In this document: in pieces, positions 9,154 to 17,355 of the stretch | Layout: the number at the start of each line of letters is the position of its first letter | Position numbering within the stretch: the first letter of the stretch is position 1 | From: Paraburkholderia sp. BCC1885 | GTDB lineage: Bacteria > Pseudomonadota > Gammaproteobacteria > Burkholderiales > Burkholderiaceae | Assembly (NCBI RefSeq): GCF_900996235.1 | Contig: NZ_CAAJGM010000252.1 | Span: 124,001-188,000 of the forward strand | Direction: 5' to 3' | Length of the DNA stretch: 64,000 nt | Translations under genes and position numbers: made by a program | Notes under the pieces: generated by a model | Told to the model about the DNA's origin: nothing | The model's input: only the letters and a program-made list of their open reading frames with translations | The model's database searches: none

Positions 9154-9230
9154 TGGCGGAGTGGACGGGACTCGAACCCGCGACCCCCGGCGTGACAGGC
9201 CGGTATTCTAACCGACTGAACTACCACTCC
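9154..9230 (-). tRNA. tRNA-Asp (GTC), copy 2
   Basis: The 77-base gene has anticodon GTC and encoded CCA. It differs from copy 1 by a compensatory pair in the acceptor stem (GGAGTGG/CCACTCC in place of GGAGCGG/CCGCTCC) and by one base in the D-arm. Confidence 0.97.
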
Positions 9231-9336
9231 AGTCTTTACACCCTGGCTTGCGAGCGTCGGTTTTTTCTCTGCAAGCTGCGCTACTTTATTTGTTCTTCGA
9301 ACTGCTTCTTTCGAAAACTAAAGCGACGCTGATGTT

Positions 9337-9412
9337 TGGCGTCCCCTAGGGGATTCGAACCCCTGTACTCACCGTGAAAGGGTGATGTCCTAGGCCTCTA
9401 GACGAAGGGGAC
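9337..9412 (-). tRNA. tRNA-Glu (TTC), copy 2
   Basis: The 76-base gene has anticodon TTC and encoded CCA, identical to copy 1. It follows tRNA-Ala in the same direction. Confidence 0.97.
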
Positions 9413-9566
9413 ATAATCTTTTCAGATCTGTCTTTATCTTGCTGCTAACTGACGCTAATTTCGTTTCATTAGCAGCGAAGACCAATATTCTAACTACATT
9501 GTTACTGCTTGTGAAGTCTTTTTTACTACAACATCCAGACATCGGTAAGACTTCATTCTGCTCTGA

Positions 9567-9642
<76 letters not shown>

Positions 9643-9661
9643 CTTGCAGAACAGAAACGAG

Positions 9662-9690
9662 ATTTTAAGGAGCAAATCCCGCTTTGTAAA
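9662..9690 (-). promoter_or_regulatory. Sigma-70 promoter for the tRNA run
   Basis: Reading leftward, TTTACA (9690-9685) is followed after exactly 17 bases by TAAAAT (9667-9662). Transcription would begin near 9655, about 13 bases before mature tRNA-Ala. This lets the tRNA genes be transcribed independently of gltX. Confidence 0.7.
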
Positions 9691-9752
9691 TACCCTTTGA
9701 GTGATTACATGCGACTTTTTTTGCGAGCCGCATGCAAACCCTCTCATACGTC

Positions 9753-11162
9753 TTACGCGAGCGCCTTCTCAAGGCGGCTCACCACCACGTCGCGGCCGAA
9801 CAGCATCAGCACGGCGTCGATGGAAGGCGTGTGCGTCGTGCCCGCCACCAGCAGCCGCACCGGCATCGCGAGTTGCGGCATCTTCAGCTTGTGCGCGCCG
9901 AGTGTGGCCTTCAAGGCGGCGGCGATGCTCTCCTTGCTCCACTCCACGCCCTTCAACGCAGCCGCGAGATCGGCGATGGCCGGGCGTACCGCGTCCGTCA
10001 CGTGCTGGGCGAGCGCATCCGCGCCCGGCGCGGGCGTGCGGTAGAACATCGCGGCGTTCTCTGCGATCTCCTTCACCGTCGAGGCGCGATCCTTCAGCAG
10101 CCCCACTACCGCCACCAGGTCTGGGCCCTGCGCGAGCATGGCTTCGTCGATGTCCAGTTCGGCGAAAAACGGCCGTGCCAGTTCCGCGAGGCGCGCGTTG
10201 TCCGCTTCCTTGATGTAGTGCGCGTTCAGCCACGTCAGCTTGTCGGGATCGTACTGAGCCGGCGACTTGCCGAGATGCTCCAGGTCGAACCATTCGACAA
10301 ACTGTTCGCGCGAGAAAATTTCCGCGTCGCCATGCGACCAGCCCAGACGCGCGAGATAGTTGAGCACCGCTTCCGGCAGAAAGCCCGCGTCGCGATAGCC
10401 CGTCACGCTCATCGCGCCATGACGCTTGCTCATCTTCTCGCCCTGCTCGTTGAGCACGGTCGGCAAGTGGGCGTAGACCGGCGGCTCGCCGCCCAGCGCG
10501 CGCAGAATGTTGATCTGGCGCGGGGTGTTGTTGACGTGGTCGTCGCCGCGAATCACGTGGGTGATGCGCATGTCGAGGTCGTCGACCACCACGCAGAAGT
10601 TGTAGGTCGGCGTGCCGTCCGGACGCGCGATCACGAGGTCGTCGAGTTCTTCGTTCGAGATCTCGATCCGGCCTTTCACGGCGTCGTCCCACGCCACCAC
10701 GCCCGAGAGCGGATTGCGAAAGCGCGTGACGGGCTGCACGCCGGCGGGCGGTGTCGGCAGCACCTTGCCGGGTTCCGGGCGCCAGGTGCCGTCGTAGCGC
10801 GGCTTTTCACCGGCTTCGCGTTGACGTTCGCGCAGCGCGTCGAGTTCTTCCGTCGACATATAGCATGGGTACACCAGTCCCTGCTCCTGCATCTGCCTGA
10901 GCACTTCGCGGTACCGGTCCATGCGCTGCATCTGGTAAAACGGGCCTTCGTCGTAATCGAGACCGAGCCAGCTCATGCCTTCCAGAATCGCGTCGACGGA
11001 TTGCGAGGTGGACCGCTCCAGGTCGGTGTCCTCGATCCGCAGCACGAACGTGCCCTTCATCTTGCGCGCGAACGCCCACGGATACAGCGCAGAACGGATG
11101 TTGCCGAGATGGATGAAGCCGGTGGGGCTCGGTGCGAAACGGGTGCGAACGGAGGTGGTCAT
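9753..11162 (-). CDS. gltX: Glutamate--tRNA ligase
   Basis: The 469-residue class I aminoacyl-tRNA synthetase charges tRNA-Glu with glutamate. The HIGH-like signature is in APSPTGFIHLGNIRSAL at residues 9-25, and the KMSKS-like signature is KMSKRHG near residue 247. The anticodon-binding helical domain fills the C-terminal third. The length is normal. Two tRNA-Glu genes lie directly downstream on the same strand, starting 340 bases after the stop with tRNA-Ala between, so enzyme and substrate are encoded together and read-through transcription could couple them. Confidence 0.97.
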   Translation of the reverse strand: MTTSVRTRFAPSPTGFIHLGNIRSALYPWAFARKMKGTFVLRIEDTDLERSTSQSVDAILEGMSWLGLDYDEGPFYQMQRMDRYREVLRQMQEQGLVYPCYMSTEELDALRERQREAGEKPRYDGTWRPEPGKVLPTPPAGVQPVTRFRNPLSGVVAWDDAVKGRIEISNEELDDLVIARPDGTPTYNFCVVVDDLDMRITHVIRGDDHVNNTPRQINILRALGGEPPVYAHLPTVLNEQGEKMSKRHGAMSVTGYRDAGFLPEAVLNYLARLGWSHGDAEIFSREQFVEWFDLEHLGKSPAQYDPDKLTWLNAHYIKEADNARLAELARPFFAELDIDEAMLAQGPDLVAVVGLLKDRASTVKEIAENAAMFYRTPAPGADALAQHVTDAVRPAIADLAAALKGVEWSKESIAAALKATLGAHKLKMPQLAMPVRLLVAGTTHTPSIDAVLMLFGRDVVVSRLEKALA

Positions 11163-11601
11163 AAACGGTTACTCGAAGACAGGCGCCGGCGCGGCAATCG
11201 AACGCCAGCCAGCGCGGCAGCGGAACGCGCTCATGCGGCGAGAGTCGCCATGCATGAATGCGAATGGAAAATGCGAGAGTCGAATTATACCCGCCGACAG
11301 CGTCTTGCCTTGCCCTGCCGCCTGGCGTCGCCAGCGGTTTAGCGGACCGGAAAAGACCGTCGCGCACGGCGCCTTAGCTCACGGACCCTTCTCACGCCAC
11401 CGCACGGCTGCGATGCATCTGTAACGTTTCCTGACGCGCGCCCCGCCCCACCCGGCCTTTGATTTATGATGTGCGCGCGCCGCCGCTGCGCCTCACCGCG
11501 GCGCAGTCGGATCGCCGCCGGCGATCCTGCCCGCTTCTGCCCGCTTGCTCGCGGCCGTCCCGCCAGCCTTGCTGGAACCCGCGCCGTTGTTGGAGAAATC
11601 G
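11163..11601. other. Intergenic region between divergent gltX and patatin gene
   Basis: These 439 bases hold the promoter regions of two divergent genes. I see no credible coding frame; the short frames here have the arginine/proline-rich composition of GC-rich noncoding sequence. No clear hairpin or RNA gene was recognised. Confidence 0.5.
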
Positions 11602-12579
11602 TTGACACAGCCCCCCTCACGCCTGAGCCGCCGCGCCTTCTCGCTGGCCGCCGCGTCCGCCGTTCTCACGGCCTGCACGACCACCGGCAGCCAGTCGGAT
11701 CGCGGCTCGCGCCCCGCTGACATCGCGTCCACCACGCCACTCATCACGCCGCCGGCAACCACGACACCGCCGCTCGACAAGCCGCAGCGCCCGATTCGCG
11801 TCGGCCTCGCGCTGGGCGGCGGCGCCGCGCGCGGCTTTGCGCATATCGGCGTCATCAAGGCGCTCGAAGCGCGCAACATCCAGGTGGATCTGGTCGCCGG
11901 CACCAGCGCGGGCTCGGTGGTCGGCGCGCTCTATGCCTCGGGCATGAATGGTTTCGCGCTCAACAAGCTGGCCCTGAACATGGACGAAGCGTCGATCAGC
12001 GACTGGGCCATGCCGTTTCGCGCGCGCGGGTTCCTGCAAGGCATCGCGCTGCAGAACTACCTGAATACGACACTGAACAATCGTCCGATCGAAAAGATGG
12101 CCAAGCCGCTCGGCGTGGTCGCCACGGATCTGAACAGCGGCCAGCCGATCCTGTTCCAGCGCGGCAATACCGGTGTCGCCGTGCGCGCGTCATGCAGCGT
12201 GCCGTCGATTTTCGAACCGGTGAAGATTGGCGGCCACGAGTACGTGGACGGCGGCCTGGTGAGCCCGGTGCCGGCCTCCTTCGCGCGCAAGATGGGTGCC
12301 GATTTCGTGATCGCGGTGGATATCTCGCAGCGGCCCGAGGTGGGCGTCACCTCCAGTTCGTTCGACGTGCTGCTGCAGACCTTCACGATCATGGGCCAGA
12401 CCATCAAGGCCTATGAACTCGACAAATACGCGGACGTGGTGATCCGGCCGAATCTGGCGGCCATGAGCGGCAGCGACTTCTCACAGCGCAACGCGGCGAT
12501 TCTCGCCGGCGAGGAGGCGGCCGCGAAAATCATGCCGGAGTTGCAGCGCAAGCTGGCAGCGAGCCGCGTAGCGGCATAA
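11602..12579 (+). CDS. Patatin-like phospholipase, lipoprotein (RssA-like)
   Basis: A serine esterase of the patatin/RssA family with about 325 residues. The oxyanion hole GLALGGGAARGFAH lies near residue 70, the nucleophile elbow GTSAGS near residue 100 and the catalytic-dyad DGG near residue 217. The start is a TTG at 11602 with GGAG 6 bases upstream. This puts a twin-arginine-like LSRRAFS and a lipobox LTAC with Cys25 at the N-terminus, so the protein is probably a membrane-anchored lipoprotein facing the periplasm. The lipid substrate is unknown. Confidence 0.85.
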   Translation: MTQPPSRLSRRAFSLAAASAVLTACTTTGSQSDRGSRPADIASTTPLITPPATTTPPLDKPQRPIRVGLALGGGAARGFAHIGVIKALEARNIQVDLVAGTSAGSVVGALYASGMNGFALNKLALNMDEASISDWAMPFRARGFLQGIALQNYLNTTLNNRPIEKMAKPLGVVATDLNSGQPILFQRGNTGVAVRASCSVPSIFEPVKIGGHEYVDGGLVSPVPASFARKMGADFVIAVDISQRPEVGVTSSSFDVLLQTFTIMGQTIKAYELDKYADVVIRPNLAAMSGSDFSQRNAAILAGEEAAAKIMPELQRKLAASRVAA

Positions 12580-12630
12580 TTCGGGCGCCATTGCCCGTAT
12601 AAGGGGTCCGTTTCAAATCCCCAAAATGCA

Positions 12631-12661
12631 AAAAGCCTGCTTCGCATGAAGCAGGCTTTTT
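12631..12661. terminator. Bidirectional rho-independent terminator
   Basis: AAAAGCCTGCTTC (12631-12643) pairs exactly with GAAGCAGGCTTTT (12648-12660) around the loop GCAT. It serves the convergent patatin and NlpC/P60 genes. Confidence 0.92.
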
Positions 12662-12701
12662 TATACGCGCGGACGAAAAGGCGCTCTGGAAACCCAAACG
12701 C

Positions 12702-13376
12702 TTAATTTGCGTTGCCGCCAATTGCAGCATTCACACGCTGCTTCAGATCCTGCGAGCCCTGGTACGACGTTTCGATCCGGCGTGCGCCCGTGAAACGCTT
12801 TTCCCAGTAGCCGTCATCCAGATCGTCGACGCGAATCGTGCTGCCGGTAGACGGCGAATGCACGAACTTGTTGTCCCCAATATAGATGCCGACGTGCGAG
12901 AACGTGCGGCGCATCGTATTGAAGAACACCAGATCGCCTGGCTTCAGGTTGCTCATGCTGACCTTCTCGCCAACCCGGCTCATTTCTTCGGCGCGGCGCG
13001 GCAGGGCCATGCCCAGCGTGTCCTGGAAGACGTAGCGGACGAAACCGCTGCAATCCAGCCCCGAGTCCGGCGTATCGCCGCCCCAGCGATAACGCACCCC
13101 GATCATATTGAGCGCGCCCACCACCACGTCACCCGCTTTGCCGGCCATGCCGGACAAAAACGAACGCGCGCTGCTGCCTGCATCGGCTGCGGCGCTGGTG
13201 GTTTGCGGAGTGGATACGGACAGCGGAGTCGACCCGTCCTGGGTCGAAAATGAGGCATTCTGATTAAAACTGCTGACTTCGTCGGCGAACGCGCCGGGAG
13301 CTGCTGCCATCAGTACGCCAATGAACATCCCGGCGACGACGCGCGTACAAGCCTGGGTTAAGTTTCGGTGCTGCAT
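12702..13376 (-). CDS. Secreted NlpC/P60 family cysteine peptidase (murein hydrolase)
   Basis: The 224-residue protein has a signal peptide (residues 1-31, ending AFADE) and a C-terminal NlpC/P60 domain. Cys109 in LDCSGFV is the nucleophile, His161 in SHVGIYIG the base, and His173 in KFVHSPS completes the triad. Such enzymes cleave peptide cross-links in peptidoglycan in the periplasm. The linker at residues 35-75 is Ser/Thr/Ala-rich. It lies downstream of yejF on the same strand, with 128 bases between, and might share control with that importer, though this is only positional. Confidence 0.9.
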   Translation of the reverse strand: MQHRNLTQACTRVVAGMFIGVLMAAAPGAFADEVSSFNQNASFSTQDGSTPLSVSTPQTTSAAADAGSSARSFLSGMAGKAGDVVVGALNMIGVRYRWGGDTPDSGLDCSGFVRYVFQDTLGMALPRRAEEMSRVGEKVSMSNLKPGDLVFFNTMRRTFSHVGIYIGDNKFVHSPSTGSTIRVDDLDDGYWEKRFTGARRIETSYQGSQDLKQRVNAAIGGNAN

Positions 13377-13504
13377 TGGTCGGTAGTTTTTGCCTAAAAA
13401 TCAGTGGGATACGGAAAAAAGTTTGGTCGATACTAGCCAGTAAGTATTCACGTGTCAAAACAAATAGAAAAATACAATCGAGACACGCACCCAATTGGTG
13501 AATT

Positions 13505-15136
13505 TCAGTCCGGCAGTGCGGCTTTCAGCAGCTTTCGAGTGTAAGGATGGGCCGGCGCGGCAAAAATCTGCTCGACTTCGCCGCTTTCCACGATCGAACC
13601 GTTCTGCATGACCGCCACCCGATGCGCCATCGCGCCGATCACGGCGAGGTCGTGGCTGATGAAGACGAAGCCCAGGTTGTACTTGTGCTGCAAACCGGCC
13701 AGCAGCTTGAGCACCTGCTGCTGGATGGAGACGTCGAGCGCGCTGGTCGGCTCGTCGAGAATCAGGACGCGCGGCTCGAGAACCAGAGCGCGGGCAATCG
13801 CGATCCGCTGGCGCTGTCCGCCGGAAAATTCGTGCGGATAGCGGTATAGCACCGTGCGGTCGAGGCCCACTTCGCGCAGCACCGTAATCACCTTCTCGCG
13901 CCGCGCCTCGGCATCCAGCTGCGGACGATGCAGCGCGAGCCCCTCGCCGACGATCCGCTCAATGGTCTGGCGCGGCGACAGCGAGCTGAACGGATCCTGA
14001 AACACGACCTGCATATTCGAGCGCAGCACGGTCTGTTCACGGCCGCGATAACTGCCAAGCGCCCTGCCCTGAAATTCGATCTCGCCGCGCGCGGTACGCT
14101 GCAGGCCGAGCAGCGCCATGGCGAGCGTCGATTTACCCGAGCCCGACTCGCCGACGATGCCCAAGGTCTCGCCCTGTCGCACCGACACGCTCGCCGCGTC
14201 GACCGCGCGAAACCGTCCCGAGCGGAACCAGCCGGCAAAACCCGGCAGCTTCGTTTTGAATTCGACCGAGACGTCGCGCGCTTCGAGCAACACCGGCGAG
14301 ATGGGCAGCACCGGCACCACTGTACGCACAGGGCGGCTTTGTAGCAGACGCTGCGTGTAGGGATGCTGCGGCGACGTGAACACCTGCTCGACAGTGCCAC
14401 TCTCGACCAGCTCGCCACGCTCCATCACCGCGACACGCTGCGCGAAGTGCCGCACGAGGTTCAGGTCGTGGGTGATCAGCAGCACGGCCATGCCGCGCTT
14501 TTCCGCTTCGTCGCGTTGCAGTTCGAGCAGCAGCTCGACGATCTGCGCGCGGATCGTCACGTCGAGCGCGGTGGTCGGTTCGTCGGCCAGCAGCAGACGC
14601 GGACGGCAGGCGAGCGCCATGGCAATCATCGTGCGTTGCCGTTGGCCGCCGGAGAGCTGATGCGGGTAGCTATTGACGCGCTTGCCTGGCTCCGTGATGC
14701 CCGTGCGCGCCAGCAGCGCGACGGCCCGCTTGCGCGCTTCCCTGGCCGGCACGCCGTCATGCACGACAATCGTTTCCGCGATCTGTTCGCCCACCGTGTA
14801 GAGCGGATTGAGGGCCGTCATCGGCTCCTGGAAGATCATCGCAATCGCCGAGCCGCGCAGACCGCGCATCTCGCGCTCGCTCCGGGTGAGCAGGTCCTCG
14901 CCGTTGAAGCGGATCGCCCCGCTCACCTCGGCGTCGCTCAACAGACGCAGGATGGACAGCGCGGTCACGCTCTTGCCCGAGCCGGATTCGCCCACCAGCG
15001 CCACGCGTTCGCCGCGTTGAATCGCGAGCGTGACGTCCTTCACCGCCACCGTGTCGCCGAACGTGACCCGCAAGCGATCGAGTTCCAGCAGCGGCCCTGC
15101 GACCGCCTGTCGGGTGTCTTGCACCGGCTCGCTCAT
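13505..15136 (-). CDS. yejF: Peptide ABC importer ATPase with two ABC domains (YejF-like)
   Basis: A 543-residue double ABC ATPase that powers uptake of oligopeptides or microcin C-type compounds. Each half has a Walker A (GESGSGKSVTAL and GESGSGKSTLAM), a signature motif (LSGGQRQR and FSGGQRQR) and a Walker B followed by DEPT. The C-terminal oligopeptide-transporter extension (HPYTRKLLKA) is present. The ATG at 15136 overlaps the permease stop codon as ATGA, indicating translational coupling; the open frame upstream of it is just a shadow of the permease gene. Confidence 0.93.
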   Translation of the reverse strand: MSEPVQDTRQAVAGPLLELDRLRVTFGDTVAVKDVTLAIQRGERVALVGESGSGKSVTALSILRLLSDAEVSGAIRFNGEDLLTRSEREMRGLRGSAIAMIFQEPMTALNPLYTVGEQIAETIVVHDGVPAREARKRAVALLARTGITEPGKRVNSYPHQLSGGQRQRTMIAMALACRPRLLLADEPTTALDVTIRAQIVELLLELQRDEAEKRGMAVLLITHDLNLVRHFAQRVAVMERGELVESGTVEQVFTSPQHPYTQRLLQSRPVRTVVPVLPISPVLLEARDVSVEFKTKLPGFAGWFRSGRFRAVDAASVSVRQGETLGIVGESGSGKSTLAMALLGLQRTARGEIEFQGRALGSYRGREQTVLRSNMQVVFQDPFSSLSPRQTIERIVGEGLALHRPQLDAEARREKVITVLREVGLDRTVLYRYPHEFSGGQRQRIAIARALVLEPRVLILDEPTSALDVSIQQQVLKLLAGLQHKYNLGFVFISHDLAVIGAMAHRVAVMQNGSIVESGEVEQIFAAPAHPYTRKLLKAALPD

Positions 15137-16239
15137 TGATTGCCTCCGGCTCGCATGGCATCGGAGATGCGTGTGTCGAGTGCATTGCGCAGCGCGTCGC
15201 CCATGAAGGTCAGCAGCAACAGCAAGGCGACCAGCACGCCGAACGTAAACAGCGAGATCCACCACGCGTCGAGGTTGTCCTTACCTTGCGACAGCAATTC
15301 ACCGAGGCTAGGTGTAGGCGACGGCACGCCCAGACCGAGAAAGTCGAGACTCGTGAGCGCGAGGATCGCCCCGCTCATGCGGAACGGCAGAAACGTGATA
15401 ACGGGCGTCAGGCTGTTGGGCAGGACATGGCGCCACATGATCTGCCAGTTCGACAGTCCCATGGCGCGCGCCGCCCTGACATAGTCCTGGGTACGGTTGC
15501 GCAGAAACTCCGCGCGCACGTAGTCGGACAGGCCGATCCAGCCGAATAGCGACAACAGCACGATCAGCAGGATGAAGCCCGGTTCGAAGATGGCCGCAAA
15601 GATGATCAGCAGATACAACTCCGGCATCGCGCTCCATATCTCGATCAAACGCTGGCCGACGATGTCCGTCCTGCCGCCGAAGAAGCCCTGCACCGCGCCC
15701 GCCAGAATGCCGAGCACCGTGCCGATCAACGTCAGCACCAGCGCGAACTCCACCGAGACGCGAAAGCCGTACACGAGCCGCGCGAACAGGTCGCGGCCGC
15801 GGTCGTCGGTGCCAAGCCAGTTATCGCGCGAAGGCGGCGCGGGGTTCGGCTGCTTCGAAAAGTAGTTGAGCGTGTCGTAGTAGTACGGATTAGGCGGATA
15901 CAGCGCGAAATTGCCCGGCTGGCTAAAACGGTCGCGCACGTAGGGGTCGAGATAATCGGCGGGAGTCGGGAAGTCGCCGCCGAAGGTGGTCTCCGCGTAG
16001 TCCTTGAACAACGGGAAATACAGATGCCCTTCGTAACGGACCACCACCGGTTTGTCGTTCGACCACAGCGGCGCCGCCACACTCGCGGCGAACGCGACGA
16101 TAAACACGATCAGGCTCCAGTAGCCGATCCGTTGCTTGCGAAACCGCTGCCAGACGCGGCGAGCGGGCGATGGCGAAACAAACGCGCGGATCGGTTCGGT
16201 GCGCGGCGTCAGATCGGCTCGGGTGCGGGCTCGACTCAA
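15133..16239 (-). CDS. yejE: Peptide ABC importer permease YejE-like
   Basis: A 368-residue inner membrane permease. The N-terminal helix around residues 40-60 (GYWSLIVFIVAFAASVAAPLW) and the periplasmic segment before residue 150 are typical of YejE, and the EAA-type loop ARAMGLSNWQIMWRHVLPNS is clear near residue 255. The start is a TTG at 16239 directly after the yejB stop, with GGAG 7 bases upstream inside yejB. It overlaps yejF by four bases. It forms the heterodimeric channel with YejB. Confidence 0.92.
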   Translation of the reverse strand: MSRARTRADLTPRTEPIRAFVSPSPARRVWQRFRKQRIGYWSLIVFIVAFAASVAAPLWSNDKPVVVRYEGHLYFPLFKDYAETTFGGDFPTPADYLDPYVRDRFSQPGNFALYPPNPYYYDTLNYFSKQPNPAPPSRDNWLGTDDRGRDLFARLVYGFRVSVEFALVLTLIGTVLGILAGAVQGFFGGRTDIVGQRLIEIWSAMPELYLLIIFAAIFEPGFILLIVLLSLFGWIGLSDYVRAEFLRNRTQDYVRAARAMGLSNWQIMWRHVLPNSLTPVITFLPFRMSGAILALTSLDFLGLGVPSPTPSLGELLSQGKDNLDAWWISLFTFGVLVALLLLLTFMGDALRNALDTRISDAMRAGGNQ

Positions 16240-16240
16240 A

Positions 16241-17278
16241 TCAGCGCTCCAGTTGTTCGAATTGAATGCGGGGATCGACCCACACGTAGCAGAGGTCGGA
16301 GATCAGCTTGGTGACGAGGCCGATCAGCGTGAACAGATACAGCGTGCCGAGCACGACCGGATAGTCGCGCTGCATCACCGACTGATACGACAGCAGGCCG
16401 AGACCGTCGAGCGAAAACAGCGTCTCGATCAACAGGCTGCCGGTGAAAAACGCGCCGATAAACGCGCCCGGAAAACCGACGATCAAGGGCAGCGAGGCAT
16501 TGCGAAACACATGCTTCCATAGCACGCGCCGCTCGGAAAGTCCCTTGGCGCGCGCGGTCAGCACATACTGCTTGCGGATCTCGTCGAGGAAAGCGTTTTT
16601 GGTCAGCATCGTGATGACCGCGAAGCTGCCCACCACCGAGGCGATGATCGGCAAGGTGATATGCCATAGGTAGTCGAGTAGCTTCGCGCCCAGGCTTAGC
16701 TGGGCCCAGTTGTCCGAGGTGAGGCCGCGCAGCGGAAACAGTTGCAGAAACGAGCCGCCGCCGAACAGCACGAGCAGCAGCACGCCGAGCACGAAACCCG
16801 GAATCGCATAGCCGATCAGCACGATCAGACTGGTGACGAAATCGAAGTGCGAGCCGTTGCGGATCGCCTTGGCGATGCCGAGCGGCACGGAGATCAGATA
16901 CGTGAGGAAGAAGGTCCACATGCCGATACTGATCGACACCGGCAGCTTCGACACCACCAGCGACCACACGCTTTGATGACGGAAATAGCTCTGGCCGAGA
17001 TCGAAGGTGGCGAAACGTTTGAGCATCAGCCCATAGCGTTCGAGCGGCGGTTTGTCGAAGCCGTACAGCGCCTTGAGTTGCGCGATCTGCTGCGCGTCGA
17101 CCCCGGTATGCGCGCGCAGTCCGAACGACGCACCGTTTTCAGAGCCGCGGCGCAACTCGTGCGCCATCTGCTCGACCGGACCGCCAGGCACGAACTGGAT
17201 CACCGCGAAGGTCAGCGTCAGGACGCCGAGCAGGGTCGGAATCATCAACAGCAGGCGTTTGAGGATGTAGCTCCACAT
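16241..17278 (-). CDS. yejB: Peptide ABC importer permease YejB-like
   Basis: A 345-residue inner membrane permease with the DppB/YejB-type N-terminus (YILKRLLLMIPTLLGVLTLTFAV) and an EAA loop (LTARAKGLSERRVLWKHVFRN) near residue 240. It is the second gene of the yejABEF operon, one base from yejE and 77 bases from yejA. Together with YejE it forms the transmembrane path. Confidence 0.93.
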   Translation of the reverse strand: MWSYILKRLLLMIPTLLGVLTLTFAVIQFVPGGPVEQMAHELRRGSENGASFGLRAHTGVDAQQIAQLKALYGFDKPPLERYGLMLKRFATFDLGQSYFRHQSVWSLVVSKLPVSISIGMWTFFLTYLISVPLGIAKAIRNGSHFDFVTSLIVLIGYAIPGFVLGVLLLVLFGGGSFLQLFPLRGLTSDNWAQLSLGAKLLDYLWHITLPIIASVVGSFAVITMLTKNAFLDEIRKQYVLTARAKGLSERRVLWKHVFRNASLPLIVGFPGAFIGAFFTGSLLIETLFSLDGLGLLSYQSVMQRDYPVVLGTLYLFTLIGLVTKLISDLCYVWVDPRIQFEQLER

Positions 17279-17355
17279 GGCGGCGTTTCCGGTGCACGAA
17301 GGCTAAACGTTGAAGCGATGAACGAGACAGGCGAAATGCCGCGGCGGCATGGCCG

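Noticed and set aside
9732..11342. 536-residue ORF opposite gltX
   Set aside because: It is a frame shadow of the well-defined glutamyl-tRNA synthetase gene.
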